From 4572-13 sp964594065 (GTDB lineage: Bacteria > Planctomycetota > Phycisphaerae > Sedimentisphaerales > Anaerohalosphaeraceae), in NCBI GenBank assembly GCA_964594065.1, contig CAZQKX010000005.1, forward strand, positions 26,918 through 90,917: a DNA stretch of 64,000 nt, written 5' to 3'. The number at the start of each line of letters is the position of its first letter. The first letter of the stretch is position 1. Positions 25,663 through 33,701 of this stretch are shown piece after piece. A program made the position numbers and the translations under genes. The notes under the pieces are model-generated. The model saw nothing but the letters and a program-made list of their open reading frames with translations. It was not told the origin of the DNA and searched no databases.

Positions 25663-26631
25663 TTATTTTTCTTTTGCTTGCTGCACTGCAGCCTGATTAA
25701 CCAGAAACAGCACGGCCATTCGCACTGCCAAGCCGTTAGACACCTGCTTTAAAATAACACTGTTAGGCCCATCGGCCACTTCGGATTCGATTTCCAGCCC
25801 GCGATTGATCGGGCCTGGATGCATTACCGTAATATCCGGTTTGGCCCGTTTCATCCGTTCCACCGTCAATCCAAAGAAGTGTGAATATTCTCGCACAGAT
25901 GGAAATGGATTGCCGCCCATTCGTTCAAACTGAATACGCAGCATATTGATCACATCCAGTTCCTCGATAACCTCATCAAGACTGTGAGAAACCTTCACCG
26001 GCAGGTCGTGTACCCGCGCCGGCATCAAGGTCGGCGGACCGACCAGGGTTACTTCGGCTCCCAGTTTCGTCATCGCATAGATATCGCTTCGCGCTACCCG
26101 TGAATGAGCAATGTCCCCGACGATCCCGATCTTCAGTCCGTCCAGAGCACCCCGTACCTGGCGAATCGTGTAAACATCCAGTAACGCCTGAGTCGGATGT
26201 TCATGGAAACCGTCGCCGGCATTGACCACACAGGCATTGACCGAACGTGTCAGCAGTTTCGGGGCTCCGCCGGCACCATGGCGAATTACCACGATGTCGA
26301 TTCCCATGGCCTCGAGATTGCGGGCTGTATCGATGAGCGTTTCGCCTTTACTGACTGAGCTTGATTTTTTGGTGAATTCGATAACATCGGCACTCAGACG
26401 ATTGGCGGCTAAGGTAAAACTGTTACGGGTTCGCGTGCTGTCCTCAAAGAACATATTCACGACAACTTTACCTCGTAACGGAGGTGCTTTTTTGATGGAC
26501 CGTGTGCTAATCTGCTCAAAGCCCTGGGCCGTATCCAGAATGAACGTGATCTCCTCCCGGCTCAAATCATTGATACCGATCAGATGTTTACGCGTCCATT
26601 GGAATTTCTTTGATTTCAATTTTTTGCTCAT
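25663..26631 (-). CDS. pyrB: Aspartate carbamoyltransferase catalytic subunit
   Basis: 322 residues. It joins carbamoyl phosphate and aspartate, the first committed pyrimidine step. The carbamoyl-phosphate loop STRTRNSF (from Ser65), 'HPTQALLDVYTI' and the aspartate-binding HPGPINRG with downstream Gly-rich end are all present. No pyrI regulatory subunit is encoded nearby, so this is likely the unregulated trimer type with PyrR-based gene control. Its start codon shares one base with the pyrR stop (TAATG). Confidence 0.95.
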   Translation of the reverse strand: MSKKLKSKKFQWTRKHLIGINDLSREEITFILDTAQGFEQISTRSIKKAPPLRGKVVVNMFFEDSTRTRNSFTLAANRLSADVIEFTKKSSSVSKGETLIDTARNLEAMGIDIVVIRHGAGGAPKLLTRSVNACVVNAGDGFHEHPTQALLDVYTIRQVRGALDGLKIGIVGDIAHSRVARSDIYAMTKLGAEVTLVGPPTLMPARVHDLPVKVSHSLDEVIEELDVINMLRIQFERMGGNPFPSVREYSHFFGLTVERMKRAKPDITVMHPGPINRGLEIESEVADGPNSVILKQVSNGLAVRMAVLFLVNQAAVQQAKEK

Positions 26632-27155
26632 TATTCCACAATTACCTGGTCTTCCTGATCTGTTTCCATGAAGTGAACACGGACGGATTTGTCTACATCC
26701 ACAACATTCTGGATGCCAACATAATCGGCACTAATCGGATATTCTTGCTGCCCACGGTCTACCAGAACCGCCAAGCGAACGGCACTGGGCCGGCCCATAT
26801 CGGTCAGCGCATCCATCGCGGCCCGTACACTCCGACCGGTATGCAGCACGTCATCAACCAGCAGGATCAGCTTGCCCGAGACATCAAATTCGATCTCGGT
26901 ACTGCGAACCGTTGGTTGAGTTTCTTTGGGTTCGTTCAAATCGTCACGATAAAGGGTGATGTCCAGCGTCCCGCGAAGAACCTCGCCGGAAAAGTGTTCA
27001 CTGAGCCCAGAGCCCAGGCGTTGAGCAAGAATTTCGCCCCGGCTGCGAATACCAATGATCGCGATATCGGCATCGGCACTTATATCGGACTTGATTCGAT
27101 TGACGAGATCATCGATCTTAGCGGCTATTTGATCGGCATTGAGAAGTATTTCCAT
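26631..27155 (-). CDS. pyrR: Bifunctional pyr regulator / uracil phosphoribosyltransferase PyrR
   Basis: 174 residues with the PyrR pattern: 'IIGIRSRGEILAQRL' near the start, LDITLYRDDL, and the PRPP-binding loop LILLVDDVLHTGRSVRAAMDAL. In Gram-positives PyrR binds pyr mRNA and promotes attenuation; in many Gram-negatives the same protein heads pyrR-pyrB-pyrC operons. Here it is first in the operon. The 150 bases upstream are T-rich on the plus strand, and I could not find a convincing attenuator or PyrR-binding stem, so the mode of control is open. Confidence 0.93.
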   Translation of the reverse strand: MEILLNADQIAAKIDDLVNRIKSDISADADIAIIGIRSRGEILAQRLGSGLSEHFSGEVLRGTLDITLYRDDLNEPKETQPTVRSTEIEFDVSGKLILLVDDVLHTGRSVRAAMDALTDMGRPSAVRLAVLVDRGQQEYPISADYVGIQNVVDVDKSVRVHFMETDQEDQVIVE

Positions 27156-27338
27156 CGTTTTTTTGTCTTGTTTTATTTTTAAGCTTTTTGAATATTTTTC
27201 AGGCTTTTTACTTTGTTAGAGCCCATTTTTTGCCGAATTCCTTATTTGGACAGAGTATAACAGGCCTCTCGGACCAAAGCAAGTATTATCGCATCAGGAA
27301 ATATGTGTTTTGAAAACACTGTTCTTATCGCAATTTGA

Positions 27339-27368
27339 TTGGAACGTTTTTGTGGTTTATGGTATAAT
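27339..27368 (+). promoter_or_regulatory. Promoter of the subtilase-like gene
   Basis: TTGGAA (27339-27344), an 18-base spacer and a perfect TATAAT (27363-27368). The predicted start near 27375 gives a leader of about 27 bases to the TTG start at 27402. Confidence 0.45.
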
Positions 27369-27401
27369 TAGCTAGGGTGTAACTATTATTATGGAGAGTG
27401 A

Positions 27402-29147
27402 TTGATTTCTGCTCACAAGACAATCTGTTGCCGGGCCATTCGGTTTCCAAGCTGCCTGCTGGTGCTGTTGGTCGGCTTGTCCGCCGTTACCTGGGCTGCC
27501 CCTCCGGTGGAACCGGCAGCGCTGGATTACACCGGTACACGAATCCTCGCTCAACGGGATCCTAACCTGACCGGTCAGGATGTTCTTATTGCGGCCATCT
27601 GCCGGAGCATGACCTACATCAATGAAAAGCCGCTGAATGATTATCGTTTTAATATGGACCACGACTCTCTGTATCGGTCAGATGTCACTTTTGCCGACCA
27701 AACGGATGGTCAGTTTGGTCTTTCATCCCATGCTACAGCCGTTGCGGGAATGTTAATCGGTCAGGATGAAGAAGCCATGCATCCGGCTGTTGGGCAGTTT
27801 CAATATCGCGGGGCCTGTCCGGACGCGGCTGTTGATGTGTACGAATTCTGGCGGTTTATGACCATGAATCTTGTCGACAAACAACCGTTCGAAGCCGATA
27901 TCATATCGCTTAGCCTTGGAGAAACATTTGAAGACTGGTGGACCCGGGGACTGGAAAATCTCGCTGTGAAAAATAATCTTATCGTCATCGCCAGTATCGG
28001 CAATGGAGCCGACACTTATAACTTGCTGTATCCGGGGGCGGGTGCCAATTGCATTGGCGTCGGCGTTATCGATGCGGCCGTTGATAAAAACGGTGTTGTC
28101 AGCCTGCGTGAATTTTCGACTCCGAAAGAGATGACTTCCAGTACCGGCCCGACAAGTGACCAGCGATGCAAGCCGGATATCGTTGCTCCGGGAACGGCGT
28201 TGGTTCCGGCACATAACAACGGATACGATTATACCCTGCAAACAAACTGGTCCTCGCTGTCGGCCCCCGTGGTCAGCGGCACAACCGCCCTTCTGCTGCA
28301 AAAAGCTTATTCGGATCCGGCGCTAGGAAAAGCCTTTGATCGACCCGGAAAAAACACCGTGATCAAAGCGGTTCTGTTGAACTCGGCTGAGAAACTTCCG
28401 TTCTGGCATAAAGGGCAAATTACTGTTGATGATGATCATGAGGCTCCGCTGGACTTTACTCAGGGTGCCGGAGCATTGGATGCTGTCGCCGCCTATGACC
28501 AGCTTACTGCCGGACGACATAAACCCGGCATTGTCCCTGAAATAGGCTGGGATAACCGTATCCTTTCTGCAGCAAATGAAAGCCAGCATGCTTACATTCT
28601 TGAAGCCGTTGAACCGAACCAGGTGATCACCGCCACCTTGTGCTGGAACTACCACTACCAGAATCAGTATCCCTTTGAGCACCAGCTTGATAAAGATGTA
28701 AACCTGAGGCTTGAACTGTGGGGACTCGATCCGAATGACTCCGGAAACGATGTGATGGTGGACTACTGTGACAGCTTAAATGATAACGTCGAACATCTTT
28801 ACTATCAATCCGGCGGCCGTTTTTCAGACTATGTTGTTCGTGTTGTTTTCAGCGAACCCGAACAAATCGAATCGACCGCAAAGCAGCGCTATGCCGTCGC
28901 CTGGTCAGTTCGTAATAACACTGTCTCGGATAATGATTGGTGGCACGACCTGAACGCAGATAATAAAATTGACGCTTTGGACAACCTGGCTTATTACATA
29001 ATCGATCAATCGATCACCAATCATCTGGACCGGTTGTTCGCCGAAACAGCACTGAATCTTTCCCGTAAACGTATCGAACTGTTGGAAAGCAACTGGAAAA
29101 ACTGGAAAACGCATTTGGTCCGTTTCCAAAAGTCAGATGGCAATTAA
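27402..29147 (+). CDS. Secreted subtilisin-like (S8) protease homologue with dockerin-like tail
   Basis: 581 residues starting at TTG 27402, with GGAG 5 bases upstream and an in-frame stop immediately before it. A signal peptide ends near VTWA-APP. The S8 fold is recognisable: His in SSHATAVAGMLIG, the oxyanion Asn in VIASIGNGADTY, and the Ser region NWSSLSAPVVSGTTALLL. At the strand where the catalytic Asp is expected (usual form VIDTG) the sequence reads IAAICRS, so the Asp appears lost or moved. A beta-sandwich P-like region follows ('VEPNQVITATLCWNYHY', ~410-510). The C-terminus has one calcium-loop sequence DLNADNKIDALDNLAYY, the dockerin-like type. Likely exported, possibly by the type II system in this window. 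Confidence 0.78.
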   Translation: MISAHKTICCRAIRFPSCLLVLLVGLSAVTWAAPPVEPAALDYTGTRILAQRDPNLTGQDVLIAAICRSMTYINEKPLNDYRFNMDHDSLYRSDVTFADQTDGQFGLSSHATAVAGMLIGQDEEAMHPAVGQFQYRGACPDAAVDVYEFWRFMTMNLVDKQPFEADIISLSLGETFEDWWTRGLENLAVKNNLIVIASIGNGADTYNLLYPGAGANCIGVGVIDAAVDKNGVVSLREFSTPKEMTSSTGPTSDQRCKPDIVAPGTALVPAHNNGYDYTLQTNWSSLSAPVVSGTTALLLQKAYSDPALGKAFDRPGKNTVIKAVLLNSAEKLPFWHKGQITVDDDHEAPLDFTQGAGALDAVAAYDQLTAGRHKPGIVPEIGWDNRILSAANESQHAYILEAVEPNQVITATLCWNYHYQNQYPFEHQLDKDVNLRLELWGLDPNDSGNDVMVDYCDSLNDNVEHLYYQSGGRFSDYVVRVVFSEPEQIESTAKQRYAVAWSVRNNTVSDNDWWHDLNADNKIDALDNLAYYIIDQSITNHLDRLFAETALNLSRKRIELLESNWKNWKTHLVRFQKSDGN

Positions 29148-29169
29148 GAAGCACTCATCGGGCATCCAT

Positions 29170-29205
29170 AAAAAAACAAGCCTCCAATTGCATACAGAGG
29201 CTTGT
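29170..29205 (-). terminator. Rho-independent terminator of the BlaI/BlaR1 operon
   Basis: A 9-bp stem (ACAAGCCTC, 29176-29184, with GAGGCTTGT, 29197-29205) with a 12-base loop. On the minus strand it is followed by seven T's. It lies about 31 bases after the stop of the BlaR1-like gene and faces the convergent subtilase gene. Confidence 0.75.
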
Positions 29206-29236
29206 GAAAAAGGCAATAGATCAAATAAATGTTCTT

Positions 29237-31978
29237 TTACTGTTTTTCTTTATACTTCTGCCAGAGGTCGAAAATGACTTTTGGGTCTTTCAGTCCCATT
29301 TTTTCAAACGCTGGATCGGCGAGTTTGAAATTACCGTTACCCGGCTCGATAAAATCCGGCTCCCGGGCAATTGCATCGGGACACTCGCAGTTTTCCGTGT
29401 CGGTCTGATTTTTCCAGAGAACATTTTTGCCAAACTTGGATTTCACGGGGTCAGACTCTCCATCTTTCTGATGAATGATGATCCCGCGTGGATTATTGGA
29501 AAGTACATTTCCTCGAATCATTAAAGTCGAATATGGACGCGCTGCAATTGCAGCATAAGTCGATTTCAGGATCACATTATTTTCAACCGAAAAACGGCAC
29601 GCCGACATGCCGTCAATGCCGCTGGCGTTTCCGATCAGCAGATTGTTGATAATCCGCCCGGAACCGGACTTGTTGCCAAGGTAAACACCGCGGTTTTTAT
29701 TGTTAATGATCAAGTTGTCGTACATGTCCAGTTTTCCGCCGGTCGTGCGAACCGCATGGTATTTAGAACCAGTGATAATATTACGCATAACCTTTACCTC
29801 AGCACCGCTATATAAAATAACTCCCTGATGACCACAGTTACGAATGAAACATTCGGCCATCGTACCCTTGGTGCCTTCACCGTAGCAGACAACATAATCG
29901 AAACCGGTGAAATCACAGTCCCTGACATCCATGTTGGAAAAACCCATCGAACGAATCGCAACAGGGCTTCGTTGCGGATTACCCAGCGGCCGGAAGATGC
30001 AATTTTTTATGGTTGCCTGGCTATCCTTGACTGCCACAGCAAATGGATATTCGTGTTTATCACTGGTGGCAAGCTGCCATTGAATCGTCACATTTTCGAT
30101 CAAAACCTTGCCTTTGCCTGCCGTGTCAATCATGATTGCCGGTTCATTGGCCGTCACTTTGATAATACAGTCCTCAGGTGAACTGCCGCTCAGAATTAAA
30201 GACTTGCTGATCTTAATCGGCTGTTCATACGTTCCGGCAGGAATCTCCACCGTCGCTCCCGGTTGGGCGGCATCGATCATTGCCTGCAGATTGGAACTGT
30301 CAGCGGCCGCTGACATCCCCATCATCATTGGGTCCATCATCATCATTCCGCTACCGCCACTGCTATTTTGCCCCAACGGTCGCACAACTGCACGGATCAT
30401 CCAGTCACCACCGCTAAATTCTTCGAATCCCTTTCCCGGCAAACCTGTGTAGGAATTACCGGAAGCATCGCTGTCATAATGCACATAGACGCCTTTGGTC
30501 TGCTCGGGATTGAAACCGGCACAAATATAAAATTGGTCCGGAAGCTCTGTCGTCTTGACACGCATCTTGACCCACTTCGGATCACCCTTCTTAAATGTTC
30601 CATACGGCAGTTCGAAGTCCTGAATAACCTCCTGATTGACGTCACATAGCCAGATGTGAAACTTTTCCTTCGGAGGTTGCGGATAGCCGTACCGGGATCC
30701 ATAAATCATAACAGCAACCAACTCGGATTTCTGTTCGGGCTCAAAATAAACCGCATGTCCGCTGCCGGCAATGCTTTTTTTACCCGCCGATCTGCCGTCA
30801 TCCTGAGCCAGCGGCGCAGGTTTGCTTTTCGATGCCGTGGCAACAGAACGAGCTTTGGTTTCTGTATCCGCTTCAACAACCGACCTCGCCGATGTAAAAG
30901 TCGTTGCCACAAGCAACATCATCACCAGCAACACAGGTAAATATGACATTTTTCGATTTTTGAATTTTGCGATCATGGTCATTCTCCTTCGCAATAAAGA
31001 TTGATTTTCAGCAATTCCCGCCATTGCGGGCAATTTTTGCTGTCGCGCAAACCGTTCCAGAAAGGTCAGGATCGTCATGCCGTATTCTTTTGATTCATTT
31101 TCTTTCAATGTCGATAATGCCAGTTCATCGCAGGCCAGCTCACGATCGGCACTAATTTGAATCATTGCAAACCAGACCGCCGGATTGAACCAGTGCAATA
31201 TCTGTACAATGGCCATCAGCCAGCCGATCAAGATGTCGTGGCGTTTTAAATGCGCCAGTTCGTGTAGAAAAACGTGGCGCAGTTGATGGCTATCCAGTTT
31301 CTCCAGGGTTCCTTTGGGCAGCAGCAACCGCGGCCGTAAATAACCGAATAAACACGGTGTTTTTACTTTTTCGGTCTCAACAATCCCAATCACTGTCTGC
31401 AAACCAAGCTGGCCCTTACAATCCTCAAGCAATTCAAGAATAACCTGATGTGTAACAAGCCGTTGTGTCTTGATCAGTCGCCAAAGCCTGAAGTTATTGA
31501 ACAGCACCCAGACGCCCAGAGATGACGCACCCACCAGCCAGCTAATACACAGGATATTCGGCCAATCAATTGGAGTGGCTGTTGATGAAAGCATTTTGCC
31601 CGACTCAGTTTTAATCGGCGAAACCGTTTCTGTTTCCGCTGTCATCTCGGTTTCCATTGTACTCTTTTGTACTGTCAGATTTGATTGATGGCTAATATCA
31701 GTGCTCTGCTCTTCTTCTGCCGCCTGAACGGATAAGTATCGATCCGGTGAAACCTTCTGCGGGATCAGATTAAACACGCTGAATGTTGTCTGCAGATTCA
31801 GCGGCCAGATCAAACGCAATAGCAATATCATCCAAAGCAAATACACCATACGAAAACGAAATCGCTTACTGACGATGGCACGCACCAAGAGAATGATCGC
31901 CAGCAAAATCGTCGCATGGAACGAACTTCGGACCAGCCAGATAAATACATCTAATAATTGTTGTGGTAAGATGACCAT
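29237..31978 (-). CDS. BlaR1-type M56 metalloprotease sensor fused to a right-handed beta-helix domain
   Basis: 913 residues. The N-terminal half is the BlaR1/MecR1 M56 membrane protease: helices near 8-35, 45-60 and 140-162, the zinc motif HELAH (His239, Glu240, His243) with downstream ADRELACDE (Glu280), and a fourth helix at ~344-362. Instead of a penicillin-binding sensor, the part beyond ~370 is exported and ends in a parallel beta-helix (~590-913). This has stacked short repeats such as 'VIIDTAGKGKVLIENVTIQ', 'NCIFRPLGNP' and 'NNLLIGNASGIDG', preceded by a Met-rich linker (SGMMMMDPMMMGMS). AAGGAG sits 6 bases before ATG 31978. It is the last gene of a blaI-ankyrin-blaR1 operon. By family logic, ligand binding outside would trigger BlaI cleavage inside. 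Confidence 0.85.
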   Translation of the reverse strand: MVILPQQLLDVFIWLVRSSFHATILLAIILLVRAIVSKRFRFRMVYLLWMILLLRLIWPLNLQTTFSVFNLIPQKVSPDRYLSVQAAEEEQSTDISHQSNLTVQKSTMETEMTAETETVSPIKTESGKMLSSTATPIDWPNILCISWLVGASSLGVWVLFNNFRLWRLIKTQRLVTHQVILELLEDCKGQLGLQTVIGIVETEKVKTPCLFGYLRPRLLLPKGTLEKLDSHQLRHVFLHELAHLKRHDILIGWLMAIVQILHWFNPAVWFAMIQISADRELACDELALSTLKENESKEYGMTILTFLERFARQQKLPAMAGIAENQSLLRRRMTMIAKFKNRKMSYLPVLLVMMLLVATTFTSARSVVEADTETKARSVATASKSKPAPLAQDDGRSAGKKSIAGSGHAVYFEPEQKSELVAVMIYGSRYGYPQPPKEKFHIWLCDVNQEVIQDFELPYGTFKKGDPKWVKMRVKTTELPDQFYICAGFNPEQTKGVYVHYDSDASGNSYTGLPGKGFEEFSGGDWMIRAVVRPLGQNSSGGSGMMMMDPMMMGMSAAADSSNLQAMIDAAQPGATVEIPAGTYEQPIKISKSLILSGSSPEDCIIKVTANEPAIMIDTAGKGKVLIENVTIQWQLATSDKHEYPFAVAVKDSQATIKNCIFRPLGNPQRSPVAIRSMGFSNMDVRDCDFTGFDYVVCYGEGTKGTMAECFIRNCGHQGVILYSGAEVKVMRNIITGSKYHAVRTTGGKLDMYDNLIINNKNRGVYLGNKSGSGRIINNLLIGNASGIDGMSACRFSVENNVILKSTYAAIAARPYSTLMIRGNVLSNNPRGIIIHQKDGESDPVKSKFGKNVLWKNQTDTENCECPDAIAREPDFIEPGNGNFKLADPAFEKMGLKDPKVIFDLWQKYKEKQ

Positions 31979-31990
31979 TATTTGCTCCTT

Positions 31991-32701
31991 TTAGCGCTGT
32001 ATCTTATTACTTTCTTCCGCCAAGCCTTTTAAAAAAATACTCGGCACCTTCTTTCCCTTATATTCAAGCTCCGGATTTGCGTCATAACGAAGCAAGATGC
32101 CTGCAATTTCTACATTTCTCCTGCCATATGCAAGATGCAGTGAAGAATTACCGCCGACAACAGCATCTACATTAGCTCCGTTTTCTAACAGCAGCTCAAC
32201 CATCATTGGATTGTCATTTCTAATCGCATCCCTCAAAGGTCCGTACAATGGCCTACTGCCTTGATTGTCAACATCAGCTCCGGCGTCAATCAATAATTGG
32301 GCAGCTCTAAGCTGATCAGCACGTGCCGCCCATTGCAGTGGCGTCCCGCATCCTGTTCCATGCTGCGTTAGGTCGGTTCCGTTGTCGATAAGTAATTTCA
32401 TGACTTTGATATGGCCATTTCTGGCTGCTCGATGTAGCGGCACGTCCCCTCCTTCGCTGCGAATATTGACATCAGCCTCCTTGCTGATCAGGTAGGCAAC
32501 AACATCGGTATGCCCATTCGTTGCAGCTTGATGTAATGCGGACCTTTGCCAGACAAAAGTTTTGCTGTTTACATTTGCGCCAGTTGCCACAGCCATTTTA
32601 ACACCGTGTAAACTGCCAATTTCCGCTTCTGTCTGAATGCTCCTGCATCCGGCAAAAAAACAAAGCAACAAAACCGTCGATGTAGTCAGGGATCGACACA
32701 T
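31991..32701 (-). CDS. Ankyrin-repeat lipoprotein
   Basis: 236 residues. The N-terminal signal ends in FAGC (Cys19), a standard lipobox. The remainder is about five to six ankyrin repeats, for example QRSALHQAATNGHTDVVAYL, VPLHRAARNGHIKVMKLL and TPLQWAARADQLRAAQLLID. It should be a membrane-anchored periplasmic or outer-membrane protein mediating protein contacts. It lies between the BlaI-type repressor (14 bases upstream) and the BlaR1-type sensor (12 bases downstream), so it is probably part of that signalling unit, perhaps contacting the beta-helix. That link is inference. Confidence 0.88.
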   Translation of the reverse strand: MCRSLTTSTVLLLCFFAGCRSIQTEAEIGSLHGVKMAVATGANVNSKTFVWQRSALHQAATNGHTDVVAYLISKEADVNIRSEGGDVPLHRAARNGHIKVMKLLIDNGTDLTQHGTGCGTPLQWAARADQLRAAQLLIDAGADVDNQGSRPLYGPLRDAIRNDNPMMVELLLENGANVDAVVGGNSSLHLAYGRRNVEIAGILLRYDANPELEYKGKKVPSIFLKGLAEESNKIQR

Positions 32702-32715
32702 ACTGGCGCTCCTTT

Positions 32716-33090
32716 CTATGATTGGCTCTTTTGATTGAGAATCTTTTTGAGTTCCTCAATGTCTTTTTCTGAAAGCGACTGGTCTTCTATGAAGGCCGCC
32801 AGTATAGGCTTTAAGGCTGTCGCACCCGCCCGGCTCAAGAGCGATTGTGCTTCCTGCCGCACACATTCGTGCTCAGCCACAAGCGGATAATACCGATGCT
32901 GACGTCCATCCTTTTCGAAATCCAGCGCATTTTTTTTCTGTAAGCGATTGATCAGTGTACGGATGGTTTTGGGACTCCACCCTGAATCATCCAGTGATTC
33001 GATAACTTTATTGGCAGTCTGCGGGGATTTCTGCCAAAAGACCTTCATGACGGTCCACTCCGCTTCCGTGATTTTTGGCATCTGGCTCAT
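32716..33090 (-). CDS. BlaI/MecI-family transcriptional repressor
   Basis: 124 residues. It has the winged-helix of the family: 'ITEAEWTVMKVFWQKSPQTANKVIESL', 'GWSPKTIRTLINRLQKKNALDF' (recognition helix) and the wing 'RQHRYYPLV'. A helical dimerisation C-terminus follows. The canonical BlaI cleavage dipeptide region cannot be judged by eye. The gene is the first of its operon, directly downstream of a double TACA/TGTA operator, so autoregulation is expected. It pairs with the M56 sensor two genes downstream. Confidence 0.92.
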   Translation of the reverse strand: MSQMPKITEAEWTVMKVFWQKSPQTANKVIESLDDSGWSPKTIRTLINRLQKKNALDFEKDGRQHRYYPLVAEHECVRQEAQSLLSRAGATALKPILAAFIEDQSLSEKDIEELKKILNQKSQS

Positions 33091-33106
33091 AGGTTCATCC
33101 TCTCTT

Positions 33107-33157
33107 AGATTACAACTGTAATATATACAAGTATTACAGTTGTAATCTTTTTGTCAA
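33107..33157 (-). promoter_or_regulatory. BlaI-type double operator overlapping the operon promoter
   Basis: A long palindrome spans 33107-33148. Each arm contains its own small dyad of the BlaI/MecI consensus TACA-N2-TGTA (33111-33120 and 33135-33144), with centres 24 bases apart. On the minus strand a perfect -35 TTGACA (33157-33152) abuts the right arm, so repressor binding should cover the -35/-10 region; the -10 is less clear (ATACTT or TACTTG). Confidence 0.85.
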
Positions 33158-33231
33158 CGGAATTTTAAGAAACTTTAACTATTTCTATATCATATTGTAA
33201 AACAAGAACTTATAAGGATTTCTAATGAGGA

Positions 33232-33690
33232 TTATTCAGCAAGTACCGCCCATTCGAGATCGGTCGCTTTACTATTTGAAATACCCGAGAGAATGTGTTT
33301 AACCTCGCCAAAGGTGACGGATTTATCGCAGCGGAGGCGAACGGTGCGTTCGGAAATACTGTTTTCGACCAGAAAATCATCAATCGCCGATTGAATCAAT
33401 AATGTCTGGTCGCCGCCGGTAACATCGCCCAATTTTTCAGAACCTACCGCACATATGGATTGACCGTTCTCATCTTTGATCACTGTGATTGTCAGCGGTT
33501 TTATTTGGGAAGATTCGTTCTTTTGAGCGGAATTGATATTGTCAGGAACCTCAACCTGGAATTGTTCGGCAGCGATAAACTGACAGACTAACATGAAAAA
33601 AATGATCAACAGGAATACAACATCAATGATCGGCGTCATATCAAATGACTCCGCTTCAAAAGAACGTCGTTTTTTCCAATTCAACTGCAT
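33232..33690 (-). CDS. ExbD/TolR-family biopolymer transport protein
   Basis: 152 residues with the ExbD plan: a short cytoplasmic start, one transmembrane helix (FDMTPIIDVVFLLIIFFML, residues 16-34) containing the essential Asp23, and a periplasmic domain ('LLIQSAIDDFLVENSISERTVRLRCDKSVTFGEVKHILSGI'). It forms the proton-powered unit with the ExbB-like protein encoded 11 bases upstream. There is no classic tonB in the cluster; a VWA protein with a TonB-like N-terminus takes its place. Confidence 0.92.
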   Translation of the reverse strand: MQLNWKKRRSFEAESFDMTPIIDVVFLLIIFFMLVCQFIAAEQFQVEVPDNINSAQKNESSQIKPLTITVIKDENGQSICAVGSEKLGDVTGGDQTLLIQSAIDDFLVENSISERTVRLRCDKSVTFGEVKHILSGISNSKATDLEWAVLAE

Positions 33691-33701
33691 CTGTACGGTC
33701 T

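Noticed and set aside
27156..27300. PyrR-binding attenuator upstream of pyrR
   Set aside because: Only a weak AT-rich stem is visible on the minus strand; no stable terminator or anti-terminator pair could be drawn by eye.
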